41,540 bases of DNA from Hypsibius dujardini (GCA_001579985.1 LRSR01008689.1:1-41540), one strand, 5' to 3'. Numbered from the stretch's first letter, positions 1 through 12,251 are shown. Made by a program: numbers and translations. Notes: generated by a model not told the origin, from the sequence alone.

Positions 1-121
1 AACGAAAGCTCAAGTGTAATTAGCAGCTAAATCGTAATGGACTGAAAAAAGTCTGTCTAGACTGTAGAGCAGGCTATGTGAAGTAGAAATTCTTTCAAGA
101 AAAAAATAATCTTATCCAGTA

Positions 122-3100
122 TCACGATCCGTAACGTGTTGGGCCGGTTAGCCCGTCGTTTTCCGTGGTCAGCGCATCGTTGACCGTAATCAAGATTCCT
201 CCATCGACGATTGCGCGGAATGGAACGCGGGAGAAGTCCAACGCACGGAAGTAAATATTCCCCAGCCGAAAGAGCGACCTCAGCTTCGACAAAAATTGAA
301 GGAGGCCTTCTACGGTGGCTGTTCTGGCCGCAAGTGATTGGCGAGATCGGACGGACGTTAAAAGGCAGTCGAGATAGTGTGCGTGAAGAAACGAGAGAAT
401 GGTCTTGTTTTTAGCTGTTGTCGTGTCTGCAACAACAAAAATTTCGTGTCAGTCACAGTTAATCTGCTAACACATAGACGCGTAGGAAAGGACTGACAGA
501 TACTAGCAGACAGTCATACAGACAGACAGACAGACAGACAGACATGCGAACGTAAAGACAGTCATACAGACATGCGGACGTAAAGACAGACAGACAGACA
601 GAGGAACGCGCTCCTAACCGGAGAGGCATGTTCAGGGAGACATGGCCAAACAGTGGCACATAAACAGACACCAAAAACAGGCACAAATTGAAAAAGCTGA
701 GCTGAGTGGCTGAGTCAACAAGGCTTGAAACAAAAGTTCTAGAGAGGTACTAACTACTAACCAGGATTCACCGATGCAACAGCCAGTAATAGGAAAAGCT
801 CAAGGTTGGACAAACGCAGGCCCCGGATTTCAGCCGTAATCTCCTGCGTTTTCTCGCAATAGTCCACGGCGAATAACTGCTTCGCCCAGTACTTTGAAAA
901 ATGTATGCCTTCATCCTCTGGACCAAGAGTAAAGTATGACTCACTGGGGGTGATATAGGGGGAATGAACGATCTGCGAACATATGAGCGTGAAGCACTGT
1001 CCCGGGGAATAATGCATACTTTAACCGCGGCTTCAGTTGCTCGTTACAGGCCAGATGTTCATTTCACTTACAAACCACATTTCCAAATACTTTTCGCTAA
1101 CAATTGTCCGCTGATCCGATGCGTCGAGCTCAGAAAAACCAGGCAAGGAAAAGAGAAACCGGCACTGCCGCTTCATGCTGTCCTCCATACCATCCCGTAC
1201 TACAAGCATAGAGACGTTTGATCGTGAAATGGTACAGAGAAGACGCAATCTCAGGAAGAAATGCTAAACCATATGGACAAATATCAAATAGGCAAATGCA
1301 AAATGGGATTCCAATATGTAATCGCTACACATTGTCCTACTTACTGGCCTGCAGCATCTTTAGTATTGTCACTTGTGGTTGATAAGGAATGCTGTTATTT
1401 ACAATAGCGTCGCACATGAAATGGTCCCACGATCGAAATCGATCTCCAAACACTTGATGAACAGTCTCGTGAACGGTTCGCATGGTGCTGCAAGTGAAAT
1501 TACACTGTATCCTTGTATTAAAATACGACATGTGGGGCCATACTGTAAGAGAGGAAGACCAACCTCTCCACACAAAGCTTCTTATCGCGGATGACTCGCC
1601 AATACTGCGCGAGAAACGATGGCAAACTGCGGAGCGTGTTCTCACTCAAGTCCTCCGTCAAGCCGGACAGCAACTCGGACGAACTACATGAAGCGTCGAT
1701 ACCGCCGAGGGAGCTCGAATCGATGTAGAAGCCTCTGATGTTCCACAGAGTGTCGGGGGAAAAGCGGGCGATGCCTGTGGGCTCACGTGGAAACAGTCCG
1801 CTGCTGGCGCTGCTGCTCGGCGTGGAAGTGCTACTGCTGACGGGAGAGGTCAGTTGATGGGGACGTTTCGATGGCGCGGCTTCCAATTCCGACTGTATCC
1901 CGTGGGATGAAAAAGGGGTGGAGGAGGGTAAGCGGATGTCTGGTCCTGTGTCCAGTTTTGAAGGGTGGTGATGTTGAGAATTTTGAGGATATGGATGAGG
2001 TCTTGACGGCTGTGCTTGGAGTGGTGATGTCCATTCCGGATCTAAAACAAAGAGAAGTATTAGTAAATCAGGTAGATATCGTGGAGCGACACCAATCAAC
2101 CGCAAAATAGATAAGTAAAAAAGCTTGAACTAAAGGAAAGCAAACTCACAATTCTTCTCTCGGGATATCGCGAAAACCCCATTCATCGAGTGGACCACGG
2201 AGGCAGGGGCAATCCGACGCACACCGGACGGGTCCTGGAATGTGGCGGCAGACACGCCTGGGCGGCTATCGAAAATGGATTTTGACCGAGCCGGTTTCCG
2301 TTTCGGAGTCCTGCCCATTTTCGTCGCTAAAAACCGAAGAGAAAGCATAGATTGTTCCGAAGGCAGCAATACACCGTGGGGGTGCTTCGTCAGAAAATAA
2401 ACTCATCTCGCAGAGAAAAATTCGTAGATCTGTCCCGCTGATTAGGCGAAAAATGCAACTAATCAATCGATTCACTTGAGCTTATGCAATCAATCAATCA
2501 AGCGATCAATCGCTTCACTTGAGCTTATGCAATCAATCAATCAAGCGATCAATCGCTTCACTTGAGTTTATGTAAGCAATCAATCAAGCGATCAATCGCT
2601 TCACTGGAGTTTTTGTAAGCAATCAATCAAGCGATCAATCGCTTCACTTGAGCTTATGCAATCAATCAATCAAGCTATCAATCGCTTCACTGGAGTTTTT
2701 GTAAGCAATCAATGCAAACTGGCAAGAGTAAAACAACCGATCGGCCTTACCCTGTAGATTCATCCCGGCCTGGACGCATTTGTTGAAGCGACAGCTTTTG
2801 CATCGCCCCCCTGTGGTAGGACCGACAACGCAAGTTCCACCGAAATAGCATTTGTATTCCGCTTGTTTCAATAATCCGCGCTTGTAAAATGCCTGAATTA
2901 AAACTCCCTCGTCAGTGTCGTTCAAAGGTTTTTTCATATAAAAAAATGAGACCCAACACACCTTGCATCCCTCACAAGCTATTACCCCGTAATGTACGCC
3001 TGCAAAAAGTCAGACAATTATTTGAATAAGTAGAAGGTTTCCAAGTTTTGCACGCTGATCAGTCGGCTCTGAAATTGCAGTTTAATTAATCATACGAGTC

Positions 3101-3451
3101 GGCCCTTGATTGCTTGATTGTTTGATTGCGGACAACGCCTGAACCAACCAGTCAAGGCCTTGTTTTACCAGGCCCACCTGATTAAAGTTAATAGCGCTCT
3201 AAATCTCGTATTAATAACCAAATGATTGATGATGACGTCTCAATCAAATCAAGACCCAAAGAAGTTTTTACATCTTTTCAATGATTGTATTGATCAGAGA
3301 TTCAGCCAATCAATGAATCGGCCAGACGAGCTCACTAACCTGTAGATCTGCAACCGCAAACTCGGCATTTTGCTGGATTTAAAGCAGCGCCTGCTGCTGA
3401 TTGTGAACTGCTGCTCGCCTCTTGCTGGCCGAATCCCACCGAGCTTAGCAT
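122..3451 (-). CDS. Nuclear hormone receptor (ligand-activated transcription factor family)
   Basis: Exons in transcript order are 3451-3340, 2999-2962, 2892-2751, 2326-2150, 2041-1564, 1487-1345, 1199-1072, 972-762 and 426-122, all GT-AG with matching phases, giving about 577 aa. The DNA-binding domain is at residues 29-95: first finger Cys29, 32, 46, 49 (CRVCGC, then HYGVIACEGCK), second finger Cys65, 71, 81, 84 (RCKSCRFNKC). The P-box region reads CEGCKAFYKR. A long Ser/Pro/His-rich hinge (about residues 100-300) precedes the ligand-binding domain. That domain shows the helix 3-5 signature FSLPGFSELDASDQ followed by KYLEMW near residues 375-405, a helix 7-8 block RGLRLSNLELFLLLA, and a C-terminal LLQFLSKLRSL. 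It would bind DNA in the nucleus. Subfamily cannot be assigned by eye. An in-frame acceptor at 3503 means a further 5' exon is possible, so the start is provisional. The 1564/1487 join is the least certain. Confidence 0.85.
427..761 (-). repeat. (GACA)n/(TGTC)n microsatellite in last intron of the nuclear receptor
   Basis: The final intron of the nuclear receptor carries GACA tetranucleotide runs at about 516-543 and 585-601 on the plus strand, plus scattered copies between. On the sense strand of the host gene this reads (TGTC)n. The long Cys/Leu/Ser/Val ORF across it is an artefact of the repeat. Confidence 0.8.
2467..2716. repeat. 43-bp tandem repeat, about 6 copies, in a nuclear receptor intron
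   Basis: Back-to-back copies of a unit beginning CGCTTCACTTGAGCTTATGC and ending in AATC-rich sequence fill most of the intron at 2327-2750. Copies differ by a few bases (GAGCTT versus GAGTTT, GCAATC versus GTAAGC). There are no unique spacers between them. Confidence 0.8.
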
Positions 3452-4277
3452 GACGACCTCGGCCGTGGTCAGGCGAAATAGCCCATTATTAACCTCGGAA
3501 ATACTGCAAATAAATTCCGAGTTTCATCCATCAAAAGAAAAATTCTTAAGATCAAATAAAATTCTGGGAAAAACATCATACGTGTTATGTAAGGACAGCT
3601 GAGCCACGCCTACCGCAGCTGAGCGCTACTAACCCAGACAGAATGCGTGGCTAGTCGAGTCACGTCATTTAACACGTGTACGGCATCATTCGGTGAATGA
3701 GCCGAGTGAGATGGCCTGGCCCGGTTAGCCACACATTTAGTCAGTTGTGTACTCTCTGATTGGCTGGGATGTAGAGTAGGAGTGACGTCACGTGAATGCA
3801 TTTCTGCACCGACAGCTCACCATAAATTCAGATTAGTCATGGTGAGCCGCATGACTCATTGCAATCTTGCTGGGTTTGTCTGTTTGGAGTGCGCGGCGGT
3901 TTATCTGCTGCGATTATCGATTTCCTCGGGAGAAAATCTGTTTAGCTTTTCGCAACCTTCCTTACCACACTGCGCAATGCTTCCGGTTGATAATTCTGGG
4001 CGCTGTTGTCGCTGTAGTGCGTCCTGATCCTTCACTAGAGGCACATGGGCTGAAGGAATATTCGTTTCTTTCCCAGCAAAAAAGGGAGCAGCGTTTTGTT
4101 TCTATAAATTCTTTCATCTTCCGTTCTGCCGTATTTATTGCACCTTCAGGCGCGGAGTGCTATCACTGGAAGCGGTGGAGGATTGAGTATTCTTCGGGGG
4201 GATGCATTAACTGGACGGCAGCTGATGTTGATGTTTTATTTCCAATGAACTGAAGCGGCGCGTCGTCAGTTGATGGA
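3452..4277. other. Spacer between the nuclear receptor and CDC50
   Basis: No convincing coding exon was found. It should hold promoters for the two divergent genes and possibly an upstream non-coding or short coding exon of the receptor. No clear TATA box or repeat stands out. Confidence 0.4.
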
Positions 4278-7069
4278 ATGGGGAGATCCGATCGTAAGTT
4301 AACATGGAAAGTTCCGGCTGATTGATTGAAGGGTTGGTTTGCGAAAGCGCCTTGGATTTTTTACTCATACCGTACGAGACACTCATTGTCAAGAAGAGCG
4401 ATTTCGCTGTGGGTGAAGGATAAAATACCATTTTCAATCTCCAGTTTATTATTGAGTACCCGTTGGAATGTTATTGCTGTTAACTGTTGTCTTGAGACTT
4501 TAATTGCTAATCCCGTCTTCCAAGGGTTAAAGTAAGACAGGGCTTCGTTTGAATACTTGCTTACTAAAGTTTGGTTGATTCGTTGATTGAGAATACTCAC
4601 TTTCTTCATTGTAGTTGTACACTGTATCCCTCCCTACATTATATATGGAAAATATACATGGAACCTTCTGTATAGATGATTGGACAACTGTTTCTTCAGG
4701 TGTGGCGATAGAGTCCTGTCTTAGATGACCCCAATTTTTGTTCAAGAGATGACCTGATGAAACAAATAGTTGTTATTATTTGCCGCTGGACTAGTGCCAT
4801 AGAATGACGAAATACGTTACATGGACTTCCTGAATTATTTCTTGACTTCGGCGAGTTGTGTGCTATAATATATATGTTTTGTCTTCTTCAGATTATACGG
4901 ATTTTAATCAACAAAGAAAGGCTGCATGGAAGCCGGATCTCGAGCCCAAGACTGTCCTGTTCAGTTTCTTGGGCATCGGACTGTGCTTCATTCCGATCGG
5001 TCTAGGCCTCTTGATGGCGTCAGACAGTGTAAGCGACTCGGCGCGGCCTTGGCCGTGAACCTGGGGGCTCTGGTTGCGGGGTGTTGCGCTGCATCGGCGT
5101 TGTGTTGGTCTTGGTCATTCGGTTTGTTTACACTGTTGTGCGTGCTGCGTAGGTGCAAGAGAAAGTGCTGGACTACACCTACTGTTTGAGAGTTCCCCAA
5201 CTAGATGATCTCACTCTGGCAGGCCCGGCCTCGAGTTACCTCACATGTGCCGGTTATAGTGCGTACGGCAGATGTGTCTGTGAGGTGTCGCTGCCTCTTC
5301 CTGAAGGTCTCCAGGTATGAAGTTTCCGTTTTTCTCTCCTTACATGTACATGAGTACAGCCCGTGCATCCATCGTTTATTCTGACAGGGCAATGTCGTGA
5401 TCTTTTACGCATTAAGCCGGTTCTACCAAAACCACCGGCACTTCCTCAAATCCAAAGATGAGTTGCAGTTGCTTGGGCAAGTAGGGCCGGTTAGCTCCAA
5501 CTGCTATCCTTTTGATGTGAGTATTCACGCTGGCCTGATTGTGGCATTGTGAATTAAATCATGAAATATGCATCATTGCTGAAATCAAATGCATCATGAA
5601 ATATGCTGTGAGAGTGATAACGAGACTCATTACTCATGCTTGCCCTGTTGCAGTACCGTAATGGCTCAACGATTGTTCCTTGTGGATCGTTTGCCAATGC
5701 ACTTTTTAACGGTGCGTGTGGACTCTGCACTGGGCGGATATCTTTCTCACTGCGGAGATTTGAAAATTTGCTGAATAGGGATCTCGTTTGTTTCCAGATT
5801 CCATTCAGCTGCTGTCGAATAATCAGCCGATTCCCTTGGCCAAAACCGGTCTAGCGTGGTCCGGAGAAAAAGCTCTGTTTAAGAATCCCCAAGGTTGTTT
5901 ACAATGATGCCAGCTTTTTCATACGGTATTTGATATGATTTCTGTTTACTTTTTAGGCCATGCTTTAAATGAAAGTAAGTTCGAGGGGTTCTCGTCGGCT
6001 TGTTGTCAATTCTTCACTGTGTGGAATGGGATTACGTTTCTCACAGAGTGTCTCTAGCTAGTGGACATGTGTCTGTTTGCATTCCTTGTCTATTCATCAC
6101 CCTGTTTGTGTGTCTGACTCATTCTCGTCGTCATCGGCATAGAGTCTTACGATTTTGTAGGCTATGCAAACTATGTGGCACCTCCGGCGTGGACGAAAAA
6201 TATTTGGGATTTGGACCCGGAAACAGCTTTCAACAACGGTCTCGAAAATGAAGGTAGCTTAGCCTTACGGTTTTTTGCTTGTTAGACTCGTGATAATCTG
6301 AAGATCTCTCTCCGTTTTCCTCCAGATTTTATCATTTGGATGCGACCGTCGGCTTTTCCAAATTTCCGGAAAATCTTCCGCCGCCTGGATCAATCCGTGG
6401 GACCGTATAGTGACGGTTTGCCGGCAGGCAATTACACTTTCCAAATTGAATACAGTATGTGCTTCACTTCTCAACTTTTATGCTCTTGTCTGCAACGGAG
6501 AAGGAAAGTTTGAGATGTTTTTGACAGACTATCCAGTGATCGGATACGGAGGTCGCAAGTTCCTTGGTAAGCCGCAGATTATTACTGTAGTATGCACTGC
6601 CTCGGGACGTTCCCGTTTGAAGTGATGTGAACAACATATGAATTAAATCTGGTTTTAGTCGTGTCCAATGCCTCGGCGTTCGGTGGAAAGAACCCGTTCC
6701 TCGGCTATGCTTACATTGCTACAGGATCTTGCCTCGTGCTCCTTGCTCTGGTTTTATTTATCGTCCACGTGAAATGGGGAATCAGGTACAATCAACTACA
6801 AGATTGAGTACACTGGAGGGTCCGAGGTATGGGCAAAAGGGGCGGAGCAGGGGGTGGTCAGGTGGTTGATTGTTCGATTGTTTGAAAACCACCCCCTGCC
6901 CCGCCCCTTTTGCCCATTCCCCGGATCCTCCAGTGTACTCAATCTTGTCGTTGACTGTACGTAATGACGATCCACTGTACTCATTCTCCACTGCTCTCCG
7001 TATACATCTTTTCGTTTCAGGGAAGACGAAGCCATTGACGTAAGGAAGACTGATCCATACTACTTCTGA
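4278..7069 (+). CDS. CDC50: CDC50/TMEM30 family, beta subunit of P4-ATPase lipid flippase
   Basis: Exons are 4278-4293 (tentative), 4892-5028, 5153-5314, 5388-5516, 5654-5711, 5798-5893, 5957-5974, 6161-6253, 6326-6454, 6528-6566, 6659-6785 and 7021-7069. Phases agree throughout, giving 350 aa against about 360 for animal TMEM30A. It shows the N-terminal FNQQRKAAW motif, a first membrane segment, an ectodomain with paired cysteines (CAGYSAYGRCVC), RFYQNHRHFLKS, the VPCG..ANALFN motif, DFIIWMRPSAFPNFRK, and KNPFLGYAYIATG leading into the second membrane segment. CDC50 proteins chaperone P4-ATPases out of the ER and are needed for aminophospholipid flipping. One exon is only 18 nt. The first exon rests only on ATG, donor and phase; all others are secure. 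Confidence 0.92.
4361..4753 (-). CDS. Unrecognised two-exon coding-like segment
   Basis: Two open segments join in phase on the minus strand: 4753-4601 (donor A|GTGAGT) and 4563-4361 (after ACTTTAG), ending in TAA. The intron would be only 37 nt. The joined 118-residue product looks protein-like, with even composition and a C-terminal half rich in I, L, N and E, but I do not recognise it. An acceptor (TTTCATCAG) precedes 4753, so at least one more upstream exon would be needed, and none was found. It sits inside the proposed first intron of CDC50 on the opposite strand. It may be a small nested gene, the end of a longer one, or chance. Confidence 0.3.
6786..6960. mobile_element. Fold-back (MITE-like) element inside the last CDC50 intron
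   Basis: Two inverted arms of about 80 bp surround a short centre. The left arm starts GTACAATCAACTACAAGATT, and the reverse complement of the right end starts GTACAGTCAACGACAAGATT. The arms continue through GAGTACACTGGAGG and a GC-rich GGGGCGG..AGGGGGTGG stretch. Both ends lie at TA. The left end coincides with the splice donor of the intron at 6786-7020. Confidence 0.8.
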
Positions 7070-8095
7070 ATCTCGTTGTTAATAATGCTAAGTGTTCTAG
7101 TATTTTTAAGTTTTATCTTTTTCATACAAAAAATGTGATATATGCCCTGGCGTTTTCTTCCACACACTACTGTCGCTGTGAACGATTTTTATTGTTTTAG
7201 AATTTATGTGCTGCTTGGGATGTTTTTACCCCGTTTTTATCTGGACTGTAAAGTCTTTGATAGCAGAAGCTAACGGCCTTCGCAATTGGTTACTTTTTGT
7301 ATTCAGTATGAGGCGAAGTGTGTATTTCGGCTCACCCTCCACTTGGTCGATAAATCGGCTCACTCATGGGTTTCTCTTTGATGGCAGGCGCTTGATTGTC
7401 TGATGCTCTGTACTAGATCCTAGTATAGTATAGCACTTCTGGAAATCAAACAATCAAGCAGCTGCCATCAAAGAGAAACCCATGAGTGAGCCGATTTATC
7501 GACCAAGTGGAGGGTGAGCCGAAACACAGACTTCGCCTCATAGTGCATGTAGTACTCATTATAGTACTAAAGTTGCAGGCGTAACCAATAACACGAATGA
7601 ATGCAAAACCGGAAGGCGGCAGGCTTCGTCATCAGTCGAAAAACAAGCAGGAGATAAGAATCCAAGAATAGCCTTCTGGCGGGAAGACTCAAACGCCGCT
7701 CGAAGACACGTTCAGCCAACTTGACCCGAAAGGCGTTACAGTTTACGACTGGTCTTAAAGACACTTTATTCTCTCTCTCTCACTATCCGTGTTGACTGTA
7801 GACCCAAAACATGCATTATTTTGTATCTGTCTTGCTGGGCGGGTGGTGCGAGGAAGGCGGACCAGAGATAACCGATAATAAAGTACTCACTGACATCATA
7901 TCTCTCCTTTCCCATCATCTTTAAAAAAAACTTCACTACAGAACGCGTCGTCAGACTAAACTTGCTCGATTGCCTGCGTACTGTGTCACTCGATCTACTA
8001 CTTTCTCCTCTCGGTCTATAGTCATAACCATATTTTAGAAAGCAGCTATTTTATTCTTCTTTTTTTCCGGAAGGTTTCTCAATTTTAACCGCACG
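7070..8095. other. Spacer between CDC50 and the GDAP1-like gene
   Basis: Apart from the fold-back element at 7307-7542, no gene is visible. The last few hundred bases before 8096 should hold the promoter and 5' UTR of the GDAP1-like gene. No strong TATA box is seen. Confidence 0.4.
7307..7542. mobile_element. Family A fold-back element, complete copy
   Basis: Arms 7307-7402 and 7446-7542 are near-perfect inverted copies. The outer ends are TATGAGGCGAAG and CTTCGCCTCATA. The arms carry TTCGGCTCACCCTCCACTTG and GTCGATAAATCG, then CTTTGATGGCAGG. TA at both ends fits a mariner-type target. Single-arm relatives occur at 25862-25956 and 37434-37532. Confidence 0.85.
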
Positions 8096-9377
8096 ATGGC
8101 TTCAGGAGACCAGGAAGTAACTTTGTACACCTCTGTCGGCTCGTATTGGAGTCAGATGGTAAGTTCTGCCTACAGTATGAATCGACTAAGTGCATTTTAA
8201 TACGTGGCTCTTACTCTATTATAGGTTCGCCTAGCCCTGGCTGAGAAAGATGTTGCACATAAAACGGTCGAGGTCGACATCATGAACTACAAGCACTACG
8301 ACCCGGAATATGTGGCCATCAATCCGGCATGTGAAGTTCCCGCATTGTCTCACAAGGGCAAAAATATTTGCGGCTCGCAGGAAATCATCGATTATGTCGA
8401 TCAGCTGAAAGGTTAGCAGGGCTGTACCGATACCGGTCCAGATACTCTTCCGGCTGGGAATTCTGTTGAAGATATCTTTTCCTTATCGTTAGGTCTGAAG
8501 AAGCACGATGAGGCTGAAAAGCTCAGGCAGAAACTCGTCAAGTTGCCCATACCGGAAATTACCATTGGAGTAGCTCGTCACGCTCGGTACGTCTTCATTA
8601 CAGCTCCACGCCCCACAGATTGTAACATCCTTCAACTTCCTCAACAGCAATATTGAAGAGGTCCAGGGTGCTAAGGAAATTGAAAACATCCTCAGCGGTA
8701 CGTGTTGAAAGTGTCCTCCTTGCAGCTTCCCATTCACTTCCCAGCACAACACGGAGCAGTCGTTTTTGAATGCTGTATGAATGATTTCATTCTAGCTTTG
8801 TTCGAGCGACAGGCGACGCTGAAGGAGCGACTGGCCAAGTATCCGAAACTGTCATCCGCCTATCACGGGAAGCTCAAGCAAGTGATGGATTTTGAGGGCC
8901 GTGTGAAGACCGTGAAAGAAGTCCGGAAATACCTCGGTGACATTTCGTCCTTTCTGGATAAGGTTATTGAGCCGATGCTGGCCAAAGGCACCGGTAAGAA
9001 TGATGTGTACTGTAGTCATGTATGATTTTGCTCCTGTATAAATAAATGATGTCTAGTCATGGATGATTTCCGATTATGGTGTACAACTTCTTTTTATGCT
9101 AGGTGGAGACTGGCTTTTCGGTTCGGACTTCACCAACGCCGACATTGTCTTAGCCGCGCTTCTGGCGAGGATTTCGTTCCTGGGTCTGGCAGAGTATTAC
9201 TGGGGTGGTGAAACGGACAAGCGACCGAACGTGAAAGCCTACTTCAATCGTCTCTGCGATCGATCGTCATTTAAGCAGGTACTCCCGGAATTACAGCAAA
9301 ATATCAACGAACATCATATTCCCATGCCTGCGTTTGTTTCGTTACAGGAGTGCGTGATTACTGTTCCGAAACCCTGA
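8096..9377 (+). CDS. GDAP1: GDAP1-like glutathione-S-transferase-fold protein
   Basis: Exons are 8096-8158, 8225-8411, 8493-8586, 8648-8697, 8796-8993 and 9103-9377, giving 288 aa. The thioredoxin-like N domain (residues 8-85) has LYTSVGSYWSQMVRLALAEK, then a CEVPALSH segment with the cis-Pro, and GSQEIIDYVD. The C domain ends in GGDWLFGSDFTNADIVLAAL and LGLAEYYWGGETDKRPNVKA, the arrangement of GDAP1. GDAP1 proteins act at mitochondria and affect fission and redox balance. The long insertion between the two domains also matches GDAP1 rather than ordinary GSTs. The hydrophobic C-terminal tail anchor of vertebrate GDAP1 is missing: the protein stops about 25 residues after the GST fold. Confidence 0.85.
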
Positions 9378-9764
9378 ATTGGAGGTGTTGGAAGTCTTGG
9401 AAGTCTGGTTTTGTACTGCCGCAAGCTTGCTTAATATGTCTGTGTCAGAATGAATTTACTTTTCGTTGTGTTTATGATGAGTAACTGTGTCAGAGAGGTT
9501 ATGTTTTTGTACGTGTACATGAATGATGACGGGTGGCGGACCTCCTGAATACCTTCCGTGGCTCGCATTTTTCATTAGAATCCTCATGAGGCTTGTGTTC
9601 GGGTTGGAGAATTGATGTACGTGAATTCGGGATGACAATTGTACCGGAATGAAGGGGGTGTAAGGAGGTGTAAAACGTATCAGGTTTTTACAATGTGTCA
9701 CACATTAGGAATCAGAAAAAAGTAAGATAAAAGCGTCATGAATGTTTGACATTTTTAAAAAACT

Positions 9765-9835
9765 TGCGAGTGCCGGGAGTCGAACCCGGATCAAATGCTT
9801 GGGAAGCATCCATACTACCGCTGTACTACACACGC
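9765..9835 (-). tRNA. tRNA-Gly (anticodon CCC)
   Basis: A 71-nt cloverleaf on the minus strand starts GCGTGTGTAGTACAGCGG. The anticodon stem GATGC/GCATT encloses the loop TTCCCAA (anticodon CCC). The T arm CCGGG-TTCGACT-CCCGG pairs perfectly, and the 3' end is CACTCGCA with no encoded CCA. Acceptor pairing is complete except one U-U mismatch at pair 4-69. A run of six T on the minus strand a few bases downstream fits a Pol III terminator. No intron. Confidence 0.92.
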
Positions 9836-10710
9836 GACACTGCTTGAAAGATGCTGGTTTTTATTCCTTCGAAAAGAAACTAAAAATTGGGGATTTCATT
9901 TCGTGGTACGCATTCCTCATAATTTAGGAATCGTAACATTTTAGAAAACATCAGACCAATGAAAGAGTGGATACTGCTACTGCGCAACACTAAATTAGTA
10001 AGTACATTGTAATTTGTTATTGTGGGTCAATCCATGAGAGCGCCCCCTGGATTTTTATTACAGTACTGTACATGGTCTCATACGAATTAATGGCAGACTC
10101 ACAACAGTAATTCCTAGTTAGTACGCCGGGCCGGTACGTAATTCTCGCAAAATGAAATCATTCACATCTATCCGGGTCAGTCTGTCCTATTATAATGTGT
10201 CATGTGACAGCGCACTTCGAAAATTTAAAAAAGGACAATATTGATTATCATAAGACGTGGAAAATAAATATTGGCAAACTTGTGCAGGATTGTGCGCACC
10301 GCTGATTGTGGTGTGACGGCTATCAATCAAGAGCATATGCACTCGAAATAGCACTGCCCGTGGAAGAGTACCATTGGTTGGTTGCTTGATTAGTCGGCAA
10401 AATACTATATGCTCCAATCAAACCGACTGTGTTCCCGGCCGTCTCAGTTTCGTGAAAAATGTATTCATTATTGCATTAAGACATCTGCAATTCGTTTTTT
10501 TTCTGTTTTAGATGTTCAAACCCCAAACATGGGGAATTGTTTTACAGTCCAAAAGCAAAGCATTCACGCTGATAACAACGGAAAATCAACTGTTCAAACG
10601 AGATGAGATCAACAAGTGGAATTTAGTCGTGCTGCCAGTAGTTTTTAACAACTGCGAATACAGCTGACTGGAAGTGGAAGCCGTTTATGAAAACGAGCAG
10701 GGTGACAAAT
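9836..10710. other. Spacer between tRNA-Gly and histone H4
   Basis: AT-rich with scattered (AATC)n motifs. It contains the 3' flank of H4 but no supported coding exon, hairpin or long repeat. Confidence 0.4.
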
Positions 10711-11148
<438 letters not shown>

Positions 11149-11232
11149 GATGAGAGATGTGTGGGTGATTGGGAAAAGACTTGAAAAAAGTTCACAAAAC
11201 TACAACTGATGAAATTCAACGCAGATCACACT

Positions 11233-11241
11233 GTTTATATA
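11233..11241 (-). promoter_or_regulatory. TATA box of histone H4
   Basis: Minus-strand TATATAAAC lies about 90 bp upstream of the H4 ATG. Its position mirrors the TATA box of the divergent H3 gene. Confidence 0.7.
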
Positions 11242-11523
11242 GGCAGTCTTTTGAGCTTCGAATGAATGAAGCGATTTGCGCGGAGAATGAGCACGCCCCC
11301 CTTTCTGGCGTCGCTTCATACTTCTTTTTAGCATGTGAAACTAATTATCGATTTACGGGATGTTTATTTGATGATAAAACTATTACTTATCATGATCAAA
11401 TTTGTAGCAAATTTTTTTCCCTATTTAGGAAATTTGTTAAAAATATATTCAAAAAATAATTTACACGAGAGAAGTATGATTTAAGAATTGTAGCCGTTGT
11501 TTTCATTCACGTAACTTGTTGGG

Positions 11524-11528
11524 CCAAT
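11524..11528 (+). promoter_or_regulatory. CCAAT box upstream of H3
   Basis: GGCCAATCACG occurs about 85 bp before the H3 TATA box. The same CCAATCAC core recurs twice in the H2B-H2A spacer, suggesting a shared element of the cluster. Confidence 0.5.
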
Positions 11529-11608
11529 CACGCGATAGCATCAAGCCACACCCCTCAACTTTTCGACCATTCACCCGCACGACTGAATTTTAGCACAACC
11601 AAGCCCGC

Positions 11609-11617
11609 TATATAAAG
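11609..11617 (+). promoter_or_regulatory. TATA box of histone H3
   Basis: TATATAAAG lies about 100 bp upstream of the H3 start codon. An identical 9-mer precedes H2A. Confidence 0.75.
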
Positions 11618-11639
11618 AGTCGATGTGTGCATCGTGTAA

Positions 11640-12251
<612 letters not shown>

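Noticed and set aside
459-686. ORF of Cys/Leu/Ser/Val-rich residues on the minus strand
   Set aside because: It is the translation of a (TGTC)n microsatellite inside a nuclear receptor intron; the same artefact appears at 17818-18266 and 35320-35787.
2467-2716. Regular 43-bp repeats as a possible CRISPR array
   Set aside because: Copies are contiguous with no unique spacers, no cas-like genes, and they lie in a eukaryotic intron.
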